Shown here one piece after another: positions 24,811 to 32,807 of a stretch of DNA of 64,000 bases. The notes beneath the pieces were generated by a model. That model was not told the DNA's origin. It did not search any database and was given only the letters and a program-made list of their open reading frames with translations. Origin of the DNA: Pictodentalium vernedei (lineage: Eukaryota; Mollusca; Scaphopoda; Dentaliida; Dentaliidae). How positions within the stretch are numbered: position 1 is the first letter of the stretch; each line of letters begins with the position of its first letter. Position numbers and translations under genes: made by a program. The stretch lies in contig CM062297.1 of the NCBI GenBank assembly GCA_031216915.1, positions 828,036,786 through 828,100,785 on the forward strand, in the 5' to 3' direction.

Positions 24811-25168
24811 TCTCTGTTGAATAAATTTCCTACTACCTTGTTTATAAAAAAAACTAAAATTTAAAAAAAAAAAAGTAAAAATAAAAATTAAAAATTAAAA
24901 AAAAAAAAATTCCTGTTGTGGGGTGGTAATGCTCTCAAGTTATTTCATGTTTATCTTCTTGACAAATATCAAACAAACTTAACCTGTCCCAAGTTCAGTA
25001 CAAAATGCAGAGGGACACTTCTTACAGGATTGAAATAGAAAAAAAAGTATGAACTGTAGGGGGTGGGAATGCACTCAAGCTATTTGACTTATCTCCATTG
25101 GACAGAGGTTTGTAGCTTGACCTGTCCCAAGTCAGTATAAAAATGCAGAGGGCCATATCCTACAGTTT
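24131..25168. repeat. Non-coding repeats between polymerase and PC4 genes
   Basis: About 24419-24720 holds three copies of a ~118-bp unit (AAAAGTTGATTCCTGGTATC, then CCCCTATTGGAACCGGATGA). A (CAT)n microsatellite lies at 24779-24811. A ~130-bp unit occurs twice at about 24914-25160 (AACCTGTCCCAAGTTCAGTA, then AAATGCAGAGGG). No gene is visible. Confidence 0.75.
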
Positions 25169-25414
25169 AAGGATCAAGATTGCAGTTTGATCGCTAAACT
25201 GACCAATCAGATCGAAGTTCAACAACCAATCAGATTAATGCATTCCTATTGTGTTTCTTTCCTATTACTTTCTATACTAATTTTCTAATTTTTCTAACTT
25301 TAACATATAATCCTATAAGAAACAAACACAAACTCCAATCAAGAATGAAACTATCGATCAAAATTTGCTGAACTGTGGTGGTGTTTTCAAACACGTCCAT
25401 CAAAGATATATAAG
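25169..25414 (+). promoter_or_regulatory. Upstream region, copy 2, with TATA box (before PC4 gene)
   Basis: The second copy of the block at 19444-19690, with ACCAATCAGATTAATG, TCCTATTGTGTTTCTTTCC, AACTCCAATCAAGAATGAAA and TTTTCAAACACGTCC in the same order. It is followed by TATATAAG at 25407-25414, 63 bp before the start codon. Confidence 0.55.
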
Positions 25415-25469
25415 ATTAGACGAAGAATGGACTTGGCATCATTCACGATCGAACCACTGACCAGAGAAG

Positions 25470-26180
25470 ATGTTCCGACTTGGTAGCAAGCAGACTTACA
25501 CTAATGTCACCCAGTACCAGGGTGAACTGAAGATACATGTTCGAAGATACTTTGAGGGTAAAGACCAGAAACCTTATCCAACGAAAACTGGGATTGCACT
25601 ATCTTTAGAAGAATGGAATGCACTGAAATCCCAAACAGATGAAATAGATGCAGCCATCAACACCCAACACAGAGCTTTAACTGAAGATACTAAACCTTCT
25701 CATGACTTCAAAAAGCCAAGGGAACCACCTTTGAAGAAGAAGAAGATCACAGCAAGAAGAACCAAACCACTACCATTGATCGTTGATGAAATTGATAGTG
25801 AGCTTAGGCAAGTTCGCTTGCAACATGAACTTTGTTTGGTATATGCTCATTATGTGGAAGAGAATATTGACGCTGCAGTAAAAGAAAAATGTTATGGATG
25901 TACAGTCGATCATCCAAGTCAGATTCAGCATAATGTATGCCTCATGATGTCTGAAGAAGAGAAGATTACTACATGTTTTAGTGAAGCACTTGAAAGAGTT
26001 AACAAGAATGACGTCCACCTGCTATGGCACCATAATACTTCTGAAATGAATCCACCTCCAGTACAGAAAGAGTATGAAGATATGTTCGAGAAACCTTTCA
26101 CAAGTGAACAGAGATGTTATATTATGGATTTGGTGATTGAATTTATGACTTTCAAGAAACCACTCAGTATGAAGACGTAA
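25470..26180 (+). CDS. PC4-domain DNA-binding protein of the Polinton
   Basis: A 236-residue protein in one open frame. Residues 1-55 (MFRLGSKQTYTNV, then GIALSLEEWNALKS) look like the PC4/Sub1 (transcriptional coactivator p15) fold, which binds single-stranded DNA and assists transcription. A lysine-rich stretch at about 88-98 could be a nuclear signal. A second part has Cys141, Cys144, His148, His154 and Cys157 in the spacing of a zinc-binding knot. PC4-like genes with a Cys/His tail are known passengers of invertebrate Polintons. The start is supported by TATATAAG 63 bp upstream and by the fold beginning at residue 1. A role in element transcription or single-strand protection during replication is inference. 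Confidence 0.8.
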   Translation: MFRLGSKQTYTNVTQYQGELKIHVRRYFEGKDQKPYPTKTGIALSLEEWNALKSQTDEIDAAINTQHRALTEDTKPSHDFKKPREPPLKKKKITARRTKPLPLIVDEIDSELRQVRLQHELCLVYAHYVEENIDAAVKEKCYGCTVDHPSQIQHNVCLMMSEEEKITTCFSEALERVNKNDVHLLWHHNTSEMNPPPVQKEYEDMFEKPFTSEQRCYIMDLVIEFMTFKKPLSMKT

Positions 26181-26244
26181 ATAGATGTTTTTTTATAAAA
26201 TAAAGAGAAAAAAAGAAAAAAAAAGTAGAAAAAAAAAAAAAAAA

Positions 26245-26420
26245 ATGTTGTGGTTGCCCTTAAGCCACTTGATGAGTTTCCCTTGGGCAAGGACGAAACA
26301 TTTTATTCAGAATTTTGTTTTGGCAACCACAGAAAAAGGTGTCGTGGATGTCTTTAAGTTGCCTGATAGGTTACTTTTGGGCAAGGACGAACCTTTTTCT
26401 TTCAACAAAAATGAAATTTA
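26245..26420. repeat. Degenerate ~90-bp tandem duplication
   Basis: Two related stretches each carry TTGGGCAAGGACGAA (first near 26284, second near 26379), preceded by GTGGTTGCCCTTAAG and GTGGATGTCTTTAAG. No coding function is assigned. Confidence 0.5.
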
Positions 26421-26487
26421 GTTCCCCTGCATACAGTACATGCATACACATTGTTTTTGTAACTCACTGTCCCCTTCCCAAAAAACG

Positions 26488-26495
26488 TATAAAAG
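26488..26495 (+). promoter_or_regulatory. TATA box of the ATPase gene
   Basis: TATAAAAG followed by GGG, exactly 39 bp before the ATPase start codon at 26527. Confidence 0.7.
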
Positions 26496-26526
26496 GGGTG
26501 AGTAGTTCCCACAAAGAACAACAAAC

Positions 26527-27129
26527 ATGGATCCTCGTTGGAAGCATCCATTCACTTGTTTATTGTGTGGTCCCACGGGTAGTGGTAAATCATCCTTTGT
26601 AAATAGAGTTATTCAAAACATTGAAAATATTATATCACCTGTTCCAAATCACATCATTTGGTGTTATAGTGAATGGCAACCGTTATACAATACTTTATCC
26701 CAAGTAGAATTCGTAGAGGGTCTTCCTCAAGAATTAAAATCTGATAGTTTAGTCATATTGGATGATCTGATGCTCGATGCAGATGTTCGAGTGTCTAGAT
26801 TATTTCCTAAAGGTCATCACCGTAAGATTAGTGTGATGTACATTGTTCAAAATTTATTCGACAAAAATAAAGTTCATAGGACTGTAGCTCTCAATAGTCA
26901 TTACATGATCTTGTTTAAAAATCCTAGGGATCGTTCTCAGATCTCACATTTGGCAGCACAGATGTATCCTTGTCATTCCAAGTTTTTGAGAGAAGTTTTC
27001 GAAGATGCCACTTCGATCCCATATGGTTACCTTTTAATAGATCTCAAACAAGATACTCCTGAACACATGAGATTAAGAAGTCAAATTTTCCCAGGGGAAA
27101 CCCAATATGTGTACCTCGGAAAAGTATAA
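26527..27129 (+). CDS. Polinton packaging ATPase (A32/FtsK-HerA type)
   Basis: A 200-residue P-loop ATPase of the family that pumps DNA into capsids in Polintons, adenovirus-like and large DNA viruses. Walker A is GPTGSGKSS at residues 15-23; Walker B is LVILDD at 75-80. A VQNLFDKNK segment near residue 117 and a SHYMILFKNPRD segment near 134 are usual in this family. Length matches the short Polinton ATPases. The start follows a TATAAAAG box by 39 bp. The stop codon lies inside the next gene's TATA box, so genes are packed without spacers. The gene looks intact in itself. Confidence 0.92.
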   Translation: MDPRWKHPFTCLLCGPTGSGKSSFVNRVIQNIENIISPVPNHIIWCYSEWQPLYNTLSQVEFVEGLPQELKSDSLVILDDLMLDADVRVSRLFPKGHHRKISVMYIVQNLFDKNKVHRTVALNSHYMILFKNPRDRSQISHLAAQMYPCHSKFLREVFEDATSIPYGYLLIDLKQDTPEHMRLRSQIFPGETQYVYLGKV

Positions 27130-27132
27130 AAG
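27125..27132 (+). promoter_or_regulatory. TATA box overlapping the ATPase stop codon
   Basis: TATAAAAG contains the TAA stop of the ATPase at 27127-27129 and stands 39 bp before the next start at 27164. Confidence 0.7.
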
Positions 27133-27163
27133 GGGAGCAACAAGTCCGTCTCAAGTCAGAAGT

Positions 27164-27487
27164 ATGTCTGACCGTCTCAAGCGCAACATCGCTCTTCTCA
27201 AAATTCTTAATAAATCGAAACCCACACTCGTCAAATCCATACTAAAACATGCAGACAAAGAATGGATTACTTGTTTGTGTGACTATGGCTCGAATATCTT
27301 GAAAGGGGCAGTCCCTCTGACCAAAGCTCAGAGAACCAAACTCGTTCGTCAGAAACAACTAGTGAAGGCAGTGGCACATAAAGGTACCTCTGACAAAAAG
27401 AGGAGACAAATCTTGCAGAAAGGGGGATTCTTGGGGGCATTGCTACCTCCTGTACTATTGGGTGCTGTTAAAGGTATTTTTGGATAA
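27164..27487 (+). CDS. Small basic protein of the Polinton, unknown function
   Basis: A 107-residue protein starting MSDRLKRNIALLKIL. The frame stays open upstream, but this ATG stands 39 bp behind a TATA box, as for the ATPase, so I choose it. The body is rich in Lys and Arg; the tail is hydrophobic (GGFLGALLPPVLLGAVKG, about residues 88-105), suggesting membrane or capsid-shell contact. I have the impression that similar small proteins accompany Polinton ATPase and integrase genes in other invertebrates, and I know no function. A virion core or membrane-active role is a guess from charge and tail. Its stop overlaps the next start as TAATG. Confidence 0.65.
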   Translation: MSDRLKRNIALLKILNKSKPTLVKSILKHADKEWITCLCDYGSNILKGAVPLTKAQRTKLVRQKQLVKAVAHKGTSDKKRRQILQKGGFLGALLPPVLLGAVKGIFG

Positions 27488-28104
27488 TGATGGAATATGC
27501 AAAGAAGATGGCTTTGGTAGAACCAAGGTTATTGGAACGTCTACAAGAGACTCCAAGACAACCGAATGAACTGGCTGTTTCATCACTGGATAGAGAAATA
27601 AGAGATATTCTCGATGCCCCATTTCTTTCAGCTGATGAAAAGATGACACATTATAATCAAATTTTACAAAGATACTTGACATTTCAACAAAAAGTAATGG
27701 CTCCTCGACCGATTAAAGTCGAAATCGAGAAAAATAATAAAGATGAAGACACTCTCGATTCTGTATCTATGACAATGAAAAGAAAGGGAAAGTTGTTGTT
27801 GAATCATATTAGAAGTGACCCAAATATATCTTGGAATGAGAAGGGTGAATTAATCTACAAAGATCAAACCGTGGTAGGGTCGAATGTAACAGATCTTCTA
27901 AACGATTTACTTAGAAGACAAAAATCTTTCCAACCAAAGGGATGGGAAGTGTTGGCCGAAGCTTTGAGAGATAGTAACATACCCCAAGAATTGATTGGTA
28001 ATAAAGAACGTTGGGATTTTATGAAACAGGCACCGATAAAGTCGGAACCTACACAACCAAAGACAACAGAAACGCCAAAGTGGACCGAAAAAGGGTATAA
28101 ATAG
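27487..28104 (+). CDS. Polinton protein of unknown function, helical
   Basis: A 205-residue protein, hydrophilic and probably mainly alpha-helical, with no catalytic motif I recognise. It begins MMEYAKKMALVEPRLLERL; the second Met (27490) is an equally possible start. Features are a conserved-looking central part, WNEKGELIYKDQTVVGSN at about 118-135, followed by DLLNDLLRRQK, and a Pro/Thr-rich basic tail. The start overlaps the stop of the preceding gene by one base (TAATG), with no TATA box of its own, so translation from a shared transcript by termination and reinitiation is likely. The stop is inside the integrase gene's TATA box. Minor virion or scaffold protein is only a guess. Confidence 0.65.
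   Translation: MMEYAKKMALVEPRLLERLQETPRQPNELAVSSLDREIRDILDAPFLSADEKMTHYNQILQRYLTFQQKVMAPRPIKVEIEKNNKDEDTLDSVSMTMKRKGKLLLNHIRSDPNISWNEKGELIYKDQTVVGSNVTDLLNDLLRRQKSFQPKGWEVLAEALRDSNIPQELIGNKERWDFMKQAPIKSEPTQPKTTETPKWTEKGYK
28096..28104 (+). promoter_or_regulatory. TATA box of the integrase gene
   Basis: TATAAATAG includes the TAG stop of the upstream gene. It is 36 bp before the ATG at 28132, in line with the other boxes, but only 18 bp before the ATG at 28114. This argues for 28132 as the integrase start. Confidence 0.65.
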
Positions 28105-28131
28105 AGCTGACACATGACAAAAAAGACAGTC

Positions 28132-29130
28132 ATGGAAGCATTATACTATGATTCTGAAGCTCCTGGTAGTTTTGGTGGTATAGACGCTCTTTGTAGAGCA
28201 TCCAAGAAAAAGACTAAACAAGTTGTGAAATGGTTGGAGACTCAAGACACATACACTCTTCACAAACCTGTTCGTCGTACATTTCCTAGAAGGAAAGTGA
28301 TAGTTAGTGGTATCGATGCACAATGGCAAGCTGACTTGGTAGATGTAGCAAACATAAGTAAATTCAACAAAAACACAAAATTTTTGTTGACATGTATAGA
28401 TGTGTTTAGTAAATATGCTTGGGTCATACCTCTCAAAAACAAACTTGGTGATTCCGTCGTGAAAGCTTTTACTAAAATATTTAAACAAGGTCGTAAACCA
28501 ATAAAATTACAAACTGATCAAGGCAAAGAATTTCTTAACAAAAAATTTCAGAATTTTCTCAAAGATCACAAAGTCGAATTTTTCTCTACACAGAATGTGG
28601 AAACAAAATGTTCCATAGTAGAAAGATTCAATAGAACTTTGAAAACCAAAATGTGGAAATATTTTACCAAGAACGATACACTAATTTTTCCACTTCAAAA
28701 GTTCGTGAAATCATATAATCATTCTCATCATCGTAGTATAGGTATGGCCCCAATTGCCGTGAACTTTGCAAATCAAGAAGAGGTTTGGCAAAGGTTGTAT
28801 GGACAACCCATAAAACACAAGACTCCAAAATTCAAAGTAGGAGGCAGAGTGAGAATCAATACAGTTAAGAAAACTTTTGAGAAAGGTTATTTGCCCAATT
28901 GGACTGAATAGTTATTCATGGTGGTAGCCATCAAAAAAGGACATCCAGTCACATACATCTTACAAGATGATAATGGGGAAGTAATGAAAGGGTCGTTCTA
29001 CACTGAAGAGCTTCAGCGAGTTTCACATAAAGCTATTTACAAAATCGAACACATACTCAAGAAACCTGGTACTGGTAAGAAAAGGGAATTGTTCGTATTC
29101 CTGGATCAAGCAGAGTCAACTCGCCTATAA
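28132..29130 (+). pseudogene. Polinton integrase (rve/DDE type)
   Basis: A retrovirus-like integrase that inserts the element into host DNA. Counting from Met at 28132, the catalytic triad is Asp68 (in WQADLVD), Asp129 (in QTDQGKEF) and Glu164 (in SIVERFNRT), the D,D-35-E pattern. The start MEALYYDSEAPGSFGG is a typical Polinton integrase N-terminus and is set by the TATA spacing. Toward the end, VGGRVRI and later HPVTYILQDDNGE, FYTEELQRV and IEHILKK resemble the usual C-terminal SH3/chromodomain-like tail. The region as a whole is not fully intact in this copy. It lies between the helical protein and the membrane protein, as in many Polintons. Confidence 0.88.
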
Positions 29131-29133
29131 AAG
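29126..29133 (+). promoter_or_regulatory. TATA box of the membrane-protein gene
   Basis: TATAAAAG overlaps the TAA stop of the integrase region (29128-29130) and stands 35 bp before the next ATG at 29161. Confidence 0.7.
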
Positions 29134-29160
29134 GAAGTGAACCTCTGAGGTTTCTTCAAA

Positions 29161-29376
29161 ATGGAAGAAGGATCGAACGGTTCTTGGCCTCTGTTTGGAA
29201 AAAGAATTCAAAGGAGCGAGATCACTTATTTTTCACAAATAATCATTTTGTACATCATCATCATTACCAGTGTCGTTAATCTCACTCTCGAGAACACAGA
29301 CAGTAAATTGTGGACTGCTCTCTTGAGTAGTAGCATAGGGTATTTGTTACCTAACCCAACCATTAAGAAAAAGTAA
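29161..29376 (+). CDS. Small membrane protein of the Polinton
   Basis: A 71-residue protein with one clear hydrophobic helix (FSQIIILYIIIITSVVNL, about residues 24-41) and a second weaker hydrophobic part (LWTALLSSSIGYLLP, about 51-65). The start MEEGSNGSWPLFGKRI and the end NPTIKKK are polar. Small proteins of this look seem to recur between integrase and minor capsid in invertebrate Polintons; their function is not established, and a role in the virion or in membrane passage is a guess. It has its own TATA box 35 bp upstream. The stop overlaps the next start as TAATG, linking it to the minor capsid gene. Confidence 0.7.
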   Translation: MEEGSNGSWPLFGKRIQRSEITYFSQIIILYIIIITSVVNLTLENTDSKLWTALLSSSIGYLLPNPTIKKK

Positions 29377-30084
29377 TGTTTTATTTGACTCTACCAAGTA
29401 ATAGTTCTATGAACGTGTTTCCTGAAAACACGTTGACTACGTACACCACTCAGTTATCACAACCAGTGAATCTCACGAGCGAATGGGAAGTTGGTTTAGT
29501 AGAGATCCAGTATCCAAATACTTGGTTCAATATTCGTGGGGAAGAAGTTTTTGTTACAGTGTTCTGGTCTTCGAAAAAGAATTATCGACTTACTCTCAAG
29601 GAAGGTCGATATTCGGATCCCACTGATGTGATACGGGCTATCAATGGTGTTAAAGAATTACTCTTGCCTCGTCACGATAAGGTAGCTTTTGAATTGGATG
29701 AAGTGAATGGTAAAGTTCGTATCATGGTACGTGATGGAGTCGTGGTCACATTGAGCCCTACTCTTCAAAATATTTTGGGATTTAATGAGTGTGTTTTTAA
29801 ATCAGGAACTTACAAAACTTACAATTCTTCCAGAGTTGCTGATGTCAACCAAGGATTTTATTCACTCTATGTGCACTGTGACTTGGTTTCGTGACCAAGT
29901 CGTGGGAGACACAAGAATACCCCTTCTTCATATCACACCCGCGCGTGGAAAATATAGGAATATCATCTCTAAAACTTTTGAGAATGTGTATTATGTACCA
30001 GTAGAACGAAAAAATTTCAGTACCGTTCAGGTGTATATAAGGGACGACACAGGCGCCATAGTACCTTTCGAGTTCGGAAAGTGA
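29376..30084 (+). pseudogene. Polinton minor capsid (penton-like, jelly-roll) protein
   Basis: The N-terminus, MFYLTLPSNSSMNVF, then NTLTTYTTQL and WEVGLVEIQYPNTW, is the signature of the Polinton minor capsid protein, predicted in published work to be a single jelly-roll penton. Later blocks are LGFNECVF, VHCDLV and VVGDTRIPLLHI, ending VYIRDDTGAIVPFEFGK. No TATA box precedes it; its ATG overlaps the stop of the membrane-protein gene by one base. The region is not fully intact in this copy. It sits directly before the pVI-like and major capsid segments. Confidence 0.85.
30034..30041 (+). promoter_or_regulatory. Probable TATA box for the capsid genes
   Basis: TATATAAG inside the end of the minor-capsid gene, 99 bp before the ATG at 30133. 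The longer distance leaves room for a leader of about 70 nt. Confidence 0.5.
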
Positions 30085-30132
30085 CAGTGACACTTCATTC
30101 CAGAATCGTAGATCTCTTCATATCACATAAAC

Positions 30133-30480
30133 ATGACTTATTGTTGTAAGTCCAAATTATACGAAGAATATTACACGAAACAAGGTGTGAACGGTCTACC
30201 AGCTTTTTCTGGAGCTCAAATACAGAAAGATTATGGTTTGGGAAGTATATTGGGAGGACTGAAGAATATGGTGTTACCTTTATTGAAAACTACAGCCAGG
30301 ACCGTGGGAAAACAGTTAATGAGAAAAGGAGCGGCCTTCGCCGAAGATGTCATTGAAGGGAAAAATATTAAAAAGGCAGCAATCAAAAGAGTCAAAGAGG
30401 CTGGTGCGGGAGCTTGGAATGAAGTGGCTGGTGGTTCAAAACCACCCGGCAGGAAAAAGTATGAAAAGGCCTGCACCACG
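30133..30480 (+). CDS. pVI-like segment upstream of the major capsid
   Basis: The first ~110 residues from the ATG at 30133 differ from the capsid protein that follows. They contain NGLPAFSGAQIQKDYGLGS, an amphipathic stretch ILGGLKNMVLPLLKTTARTV, and a basic tail. This matches the small Polinton protein compared in the literature with adenovirus pVI or pX, a membrane-lytic capsid cement protein, normally a separate gene just before the major capsid gene. A site of the form (I/L/M)-x-Gly-Gly at residues 39-42 (ILGG) fits the cleavage preference of adenain-type proteases, so the element's own protease may mature it. In this copy the frame runs on into the capsid segment. Confidence 0.65.
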
Positions 30481-30540
30481 CAAAACTGGCAAATCGACAA
30501 AACGAAGGAGAACTGTACAGACCCAAGACTTTCTCGGTGC

Positions 30541-31845
30541 ATGATGTCTCTCATCAATGAACAGTCTTGTGAATGTGTCAACAGCGAACTCGACTTGTTT
30601 TCTATACCACCAACACAGACTAGTGTGGAACATGGGCAATGGGTAGAACACAGGCCTTGGGCGACTATAGGAAACAGTGGGCCAATCGAATTCCACATTG
30701 CAGGATTAGGAGATGATTATTTAAATTTGGCACAGACATATTTGTATGTTAAAGCAACGGTTGTAGATTCCAATGGGGTATCGATTGCACCCGATGCCAA
30801 TGTGGGCCCAGTCAATTTATGGATGCATTCCTTATTTAATCAAATCGATATCAGCTTGAATGAAAAACTGGTATCTCCTTCCAACAACACTTATCACTAC
30901 AGAGCTTTCATAGAAACTTTGTTGAGTTATGGACCAGCTGCCAAGAAGTCACAACTGACCAATGCATTATGGTACAAGGATACGGCCGGACACATGGAAG
31001 ATTTGGCAGATGATAACAAGGGATTTCTGCTTCGAAAGAAATTTATAGAGAAAAGTAAAATCGTGGACATGACTGGGAGATTACATTTCGACATGTTTTT
31101 CCAAACTCGTCACTTGCTGGATGGAGTTAATGTTCATGTTAAAATGAATAGAGCCAAAGATGCTTTCGCATTGATGGCCGATGCTGATACATATAAGATC
31201 AAAATTCTAGATGTATCCATGTTTGCACGCAAAGAGAGACTCCAATCATTCGTGAGAATGGCTCACGAGAAAGCACTGACAAAAGCAACTGCAAAATATC
31301 CTATCGATCGTGTGGAAACCAAAGTGTTTTCAGAGCCGAAAGGAAATCTGAGCATTACACAAGAAAACTTATTTTTAGGCCAACTACCTAAACGCATCGT
31401 AGTGGGATGTGTAGACAGCGATGTTTTCAATGGAAACTTTTCAAAGAATCCGTATAATTTCAAGAACTACAAAATCAATTACTTGGCTTTGTACGTGGAT
31501 GGCCAACAGATTCCAGCCAAACCATTACAACCTCGATTCGAACAACAAGAAGTGGCTCGATGTTATGCGACACTGTTCCAAGGAACTGGACAAATGTATG
31601 AAAATGAAGGAAACCACATCAGCCGAGAAGAGTACATAAATGGATACACCCTATTCGTATTCGACATGACTCCAGACCTATCACATGGACAACACTTCGA
31701 ACTGGTGAAGAGAGGAACTTTAAGACTTGAACTCCATTTCGAAAACCCATTACCAACCACAATCAACGTACTGGTGTATGCAGAATTCCAGAACATCATA
31801 GAAGTGGATAAGAATAGACAAGTACTCTTCGATTACTCAACATGA
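30541..31845 (+). CDS. Polinton major capsid protein (double jelly-roll)
   Basis: From the ATG at 30541 the protein reads MMSLINEQSCECVNSEL, then LFSIPPTQTSVEHGQWVEH, the hallmark start of the Polinton major capsid protein, predicted to be a double jelly-roll like adenovirus hexon. About 434 residues follow in one open frame. Notable blocks are GPIEFHIAGLGDDY, LNLAQTYLYVKA, NLWMHSLFNQIDISLN, LHFDMFFQTRHLLDGV, and a C-terminal GTLRLELHFENPLPTTINV. Length fits the family. The last codons overlap the protease start as ATGA (31842-31845). This part looks intact. The same frame extends upstream into the pVI-like segment. Confidence 0.9.
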   Translation: MMSLINEQSCECVNSELDLFSIPPTQTSVEHGQWVEHRPWATIGNSGPIEFHIAGLGDDYLNLAQTYLYVKATVVDSNGVSIAPDANVGPVNLWMHSLFNQIDISLNEKLVSPSNNTYHYRAFIETLLSYGPAAKKSQLTNALWYKDTAGHMEDLADDNKGFLLRKKFIEKSKIVDMTGRLHFDMFFQTRHLLDGVNVHVKMNRAKDAFALMADADTYKIKILDVSMFARKERLQSFVRMAHEKALTKATAKYPIDRVETKVFSEPKGNLSITQENLFLGQLPKRIVVGCVDSDVFNGNFSKNPYNFKNYKINYLALYVDGQQIPAKPLQPRFEQQEVARCYATLFQGTGQMYENEGNHISREEYINGYTLFVFDMTPDLSHGQHFELVKRGTLRLELHFENPLPTTINVLVYAEFQNIIEVDKNRQVLFDYST

Positions 31846-32291
31846 ACACCTTGCAGTTAGAGAATGCACTTCGATCAGATAGTTGTTTGAAGAGAATATG
31901 TTTGGGAGTATTTGCAAGAAACAAATTACCAAGAAGATTACCAGATCACAGACCAGTGGCTTTGATAGCCAACACAGATCCAGATCACAGAAAAGGAGAA
32001 CACTGGGTGGCTCTCTTTGTGAGTCACAACAACGCAGAATACTTTGATTCCTATGGATTACCACCACAACACAGACCATTTGAGAATTTCCTGAAGAAGA
32101 ATTCCAGATATCGGAAGTATAATACAAAACGCCTTCAAGGACCATTACCAGTGTGTGGACAATACTGCCTATTTTACTTGAAACATCTCTGTCGCGGTGT
32201 ACCGATGGAAACCATATCCAACAGGTTTACGACTGATCTAATGGATAATGATGTGTTGGTAAATGACGGCATAGAGGAAACCAGCCACTAG
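31842..32291 (+). CDS. Polinton adenain-like cysteine protease
   Basis: A 149-residue Ulp1/adenain-fold protease that matures virion proteins. The catalytic set is visible: His54 in GEHWVALF, Asp69 in EYFDSYG, Gln99 in RLQGPLPVCG and Cys105 in VCGQYCLFYL, in the adenain order with the QGP..xCG block. Length is slightly below adenovirus protease (204 residues) and normal for Polintons. The ATG overlaps the capsid stop (ATGA), so the two are probably made from one transcript. No TATA box lies nearby. The gene looks intact. Confidence 0.92.
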   Translation: MNTLQLENALRSDSCLKRICLGVFARNKLPRRLPDHRPVALIANTDPDHRKGEHWVALFVSHNNAEYFDSYGLPPQHRPFENFLKKNSRYRKYNTKRLQGPLPVCGQYCLFYLKHLCRGVPMETISNRFTTDLMDNDVLVNDGIEETSH

Positions 32292-32315
32292 ATGTCGCTG
32301 TATTGAAGAAAAAAC

Positions 32316-32325
32316 TATAAAAAAG
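32316..32325 (+). promoter_or_regulatory. TATA box before the small basic protein
   Basis: TATAAAAAAG, 59 bp before the ATG at 32375, with TTCAG (32337-32341) about 21 bp downstream as a possible initiator. Confidence 0.55.
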
Positions 32326-32374
32326 TGCACTTGGTGTTCAGCTCATTTTTTGTTTTGACAGCCAAAGAAGAAGG

Positions 32375-32581
32375 ATGTCTACAAATGTGACCGTCTTCAA
32401 ACTTAACAACGATTTACAGATTCAACTGTTCAAGAACGACGTTGGGTTCCAGTTTACCACGAGAGATTGGGAACAAGTGACCAAAGCAGTGGATATTGCG
32501 AAAAAGAGAAGCCTTGAAATAGGAGAACCCAAACCAAAGAGAGAAAGAAAACCAAAGAAGAATGAAGATAAAAAAGATTGA
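32375..32581 (+). CDS. Small basic protein, possibly a second PC4-like fold
   Basis: A 68-residue protein. The first 40 residues (VTVFKLNNDLQIQLFKND, then GFQFTTRDWEQVTKAVD) alternate strand-like and helix-like segments and resemble the beta-strands plus final helix of PC4 in miniature. The tail is highly basic (KPKRERKPKKNEDKK). It has its own TATA box and a good start context. The PC4 comparison is weak and by eye only; a nucleic-acid-binding role is likely from charge. It lies between the protease and the BIR-RING gene. Confidence 0.55.
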   Translation: MSTNVTVFKLNNDLQIQLFKNDVGFQFTTRDWEQVTKAVDIAKKRSLEIGEPKPKRERKPKKNEDKKD

Positions 32582-32807
32582 AGAATGTTCACTATTCCGT
32601 CGTTGATACAGATGGCACTGAATGATTATCAATCACGAAACCAAGAAATAAGAAATACAAGAGACTTTGTAGAGAGAATGAGCGTTCAAGTCATTCGAAA
32701 CGTTTTTTCGTGATGTTCCACCACCAGTACTGGAGCAGCTATTACGTGGAGAAGAGAAAATAAGAAAGACACCAGAACAAAGACCACCAAAACATATCAA
32801 GCATGCA

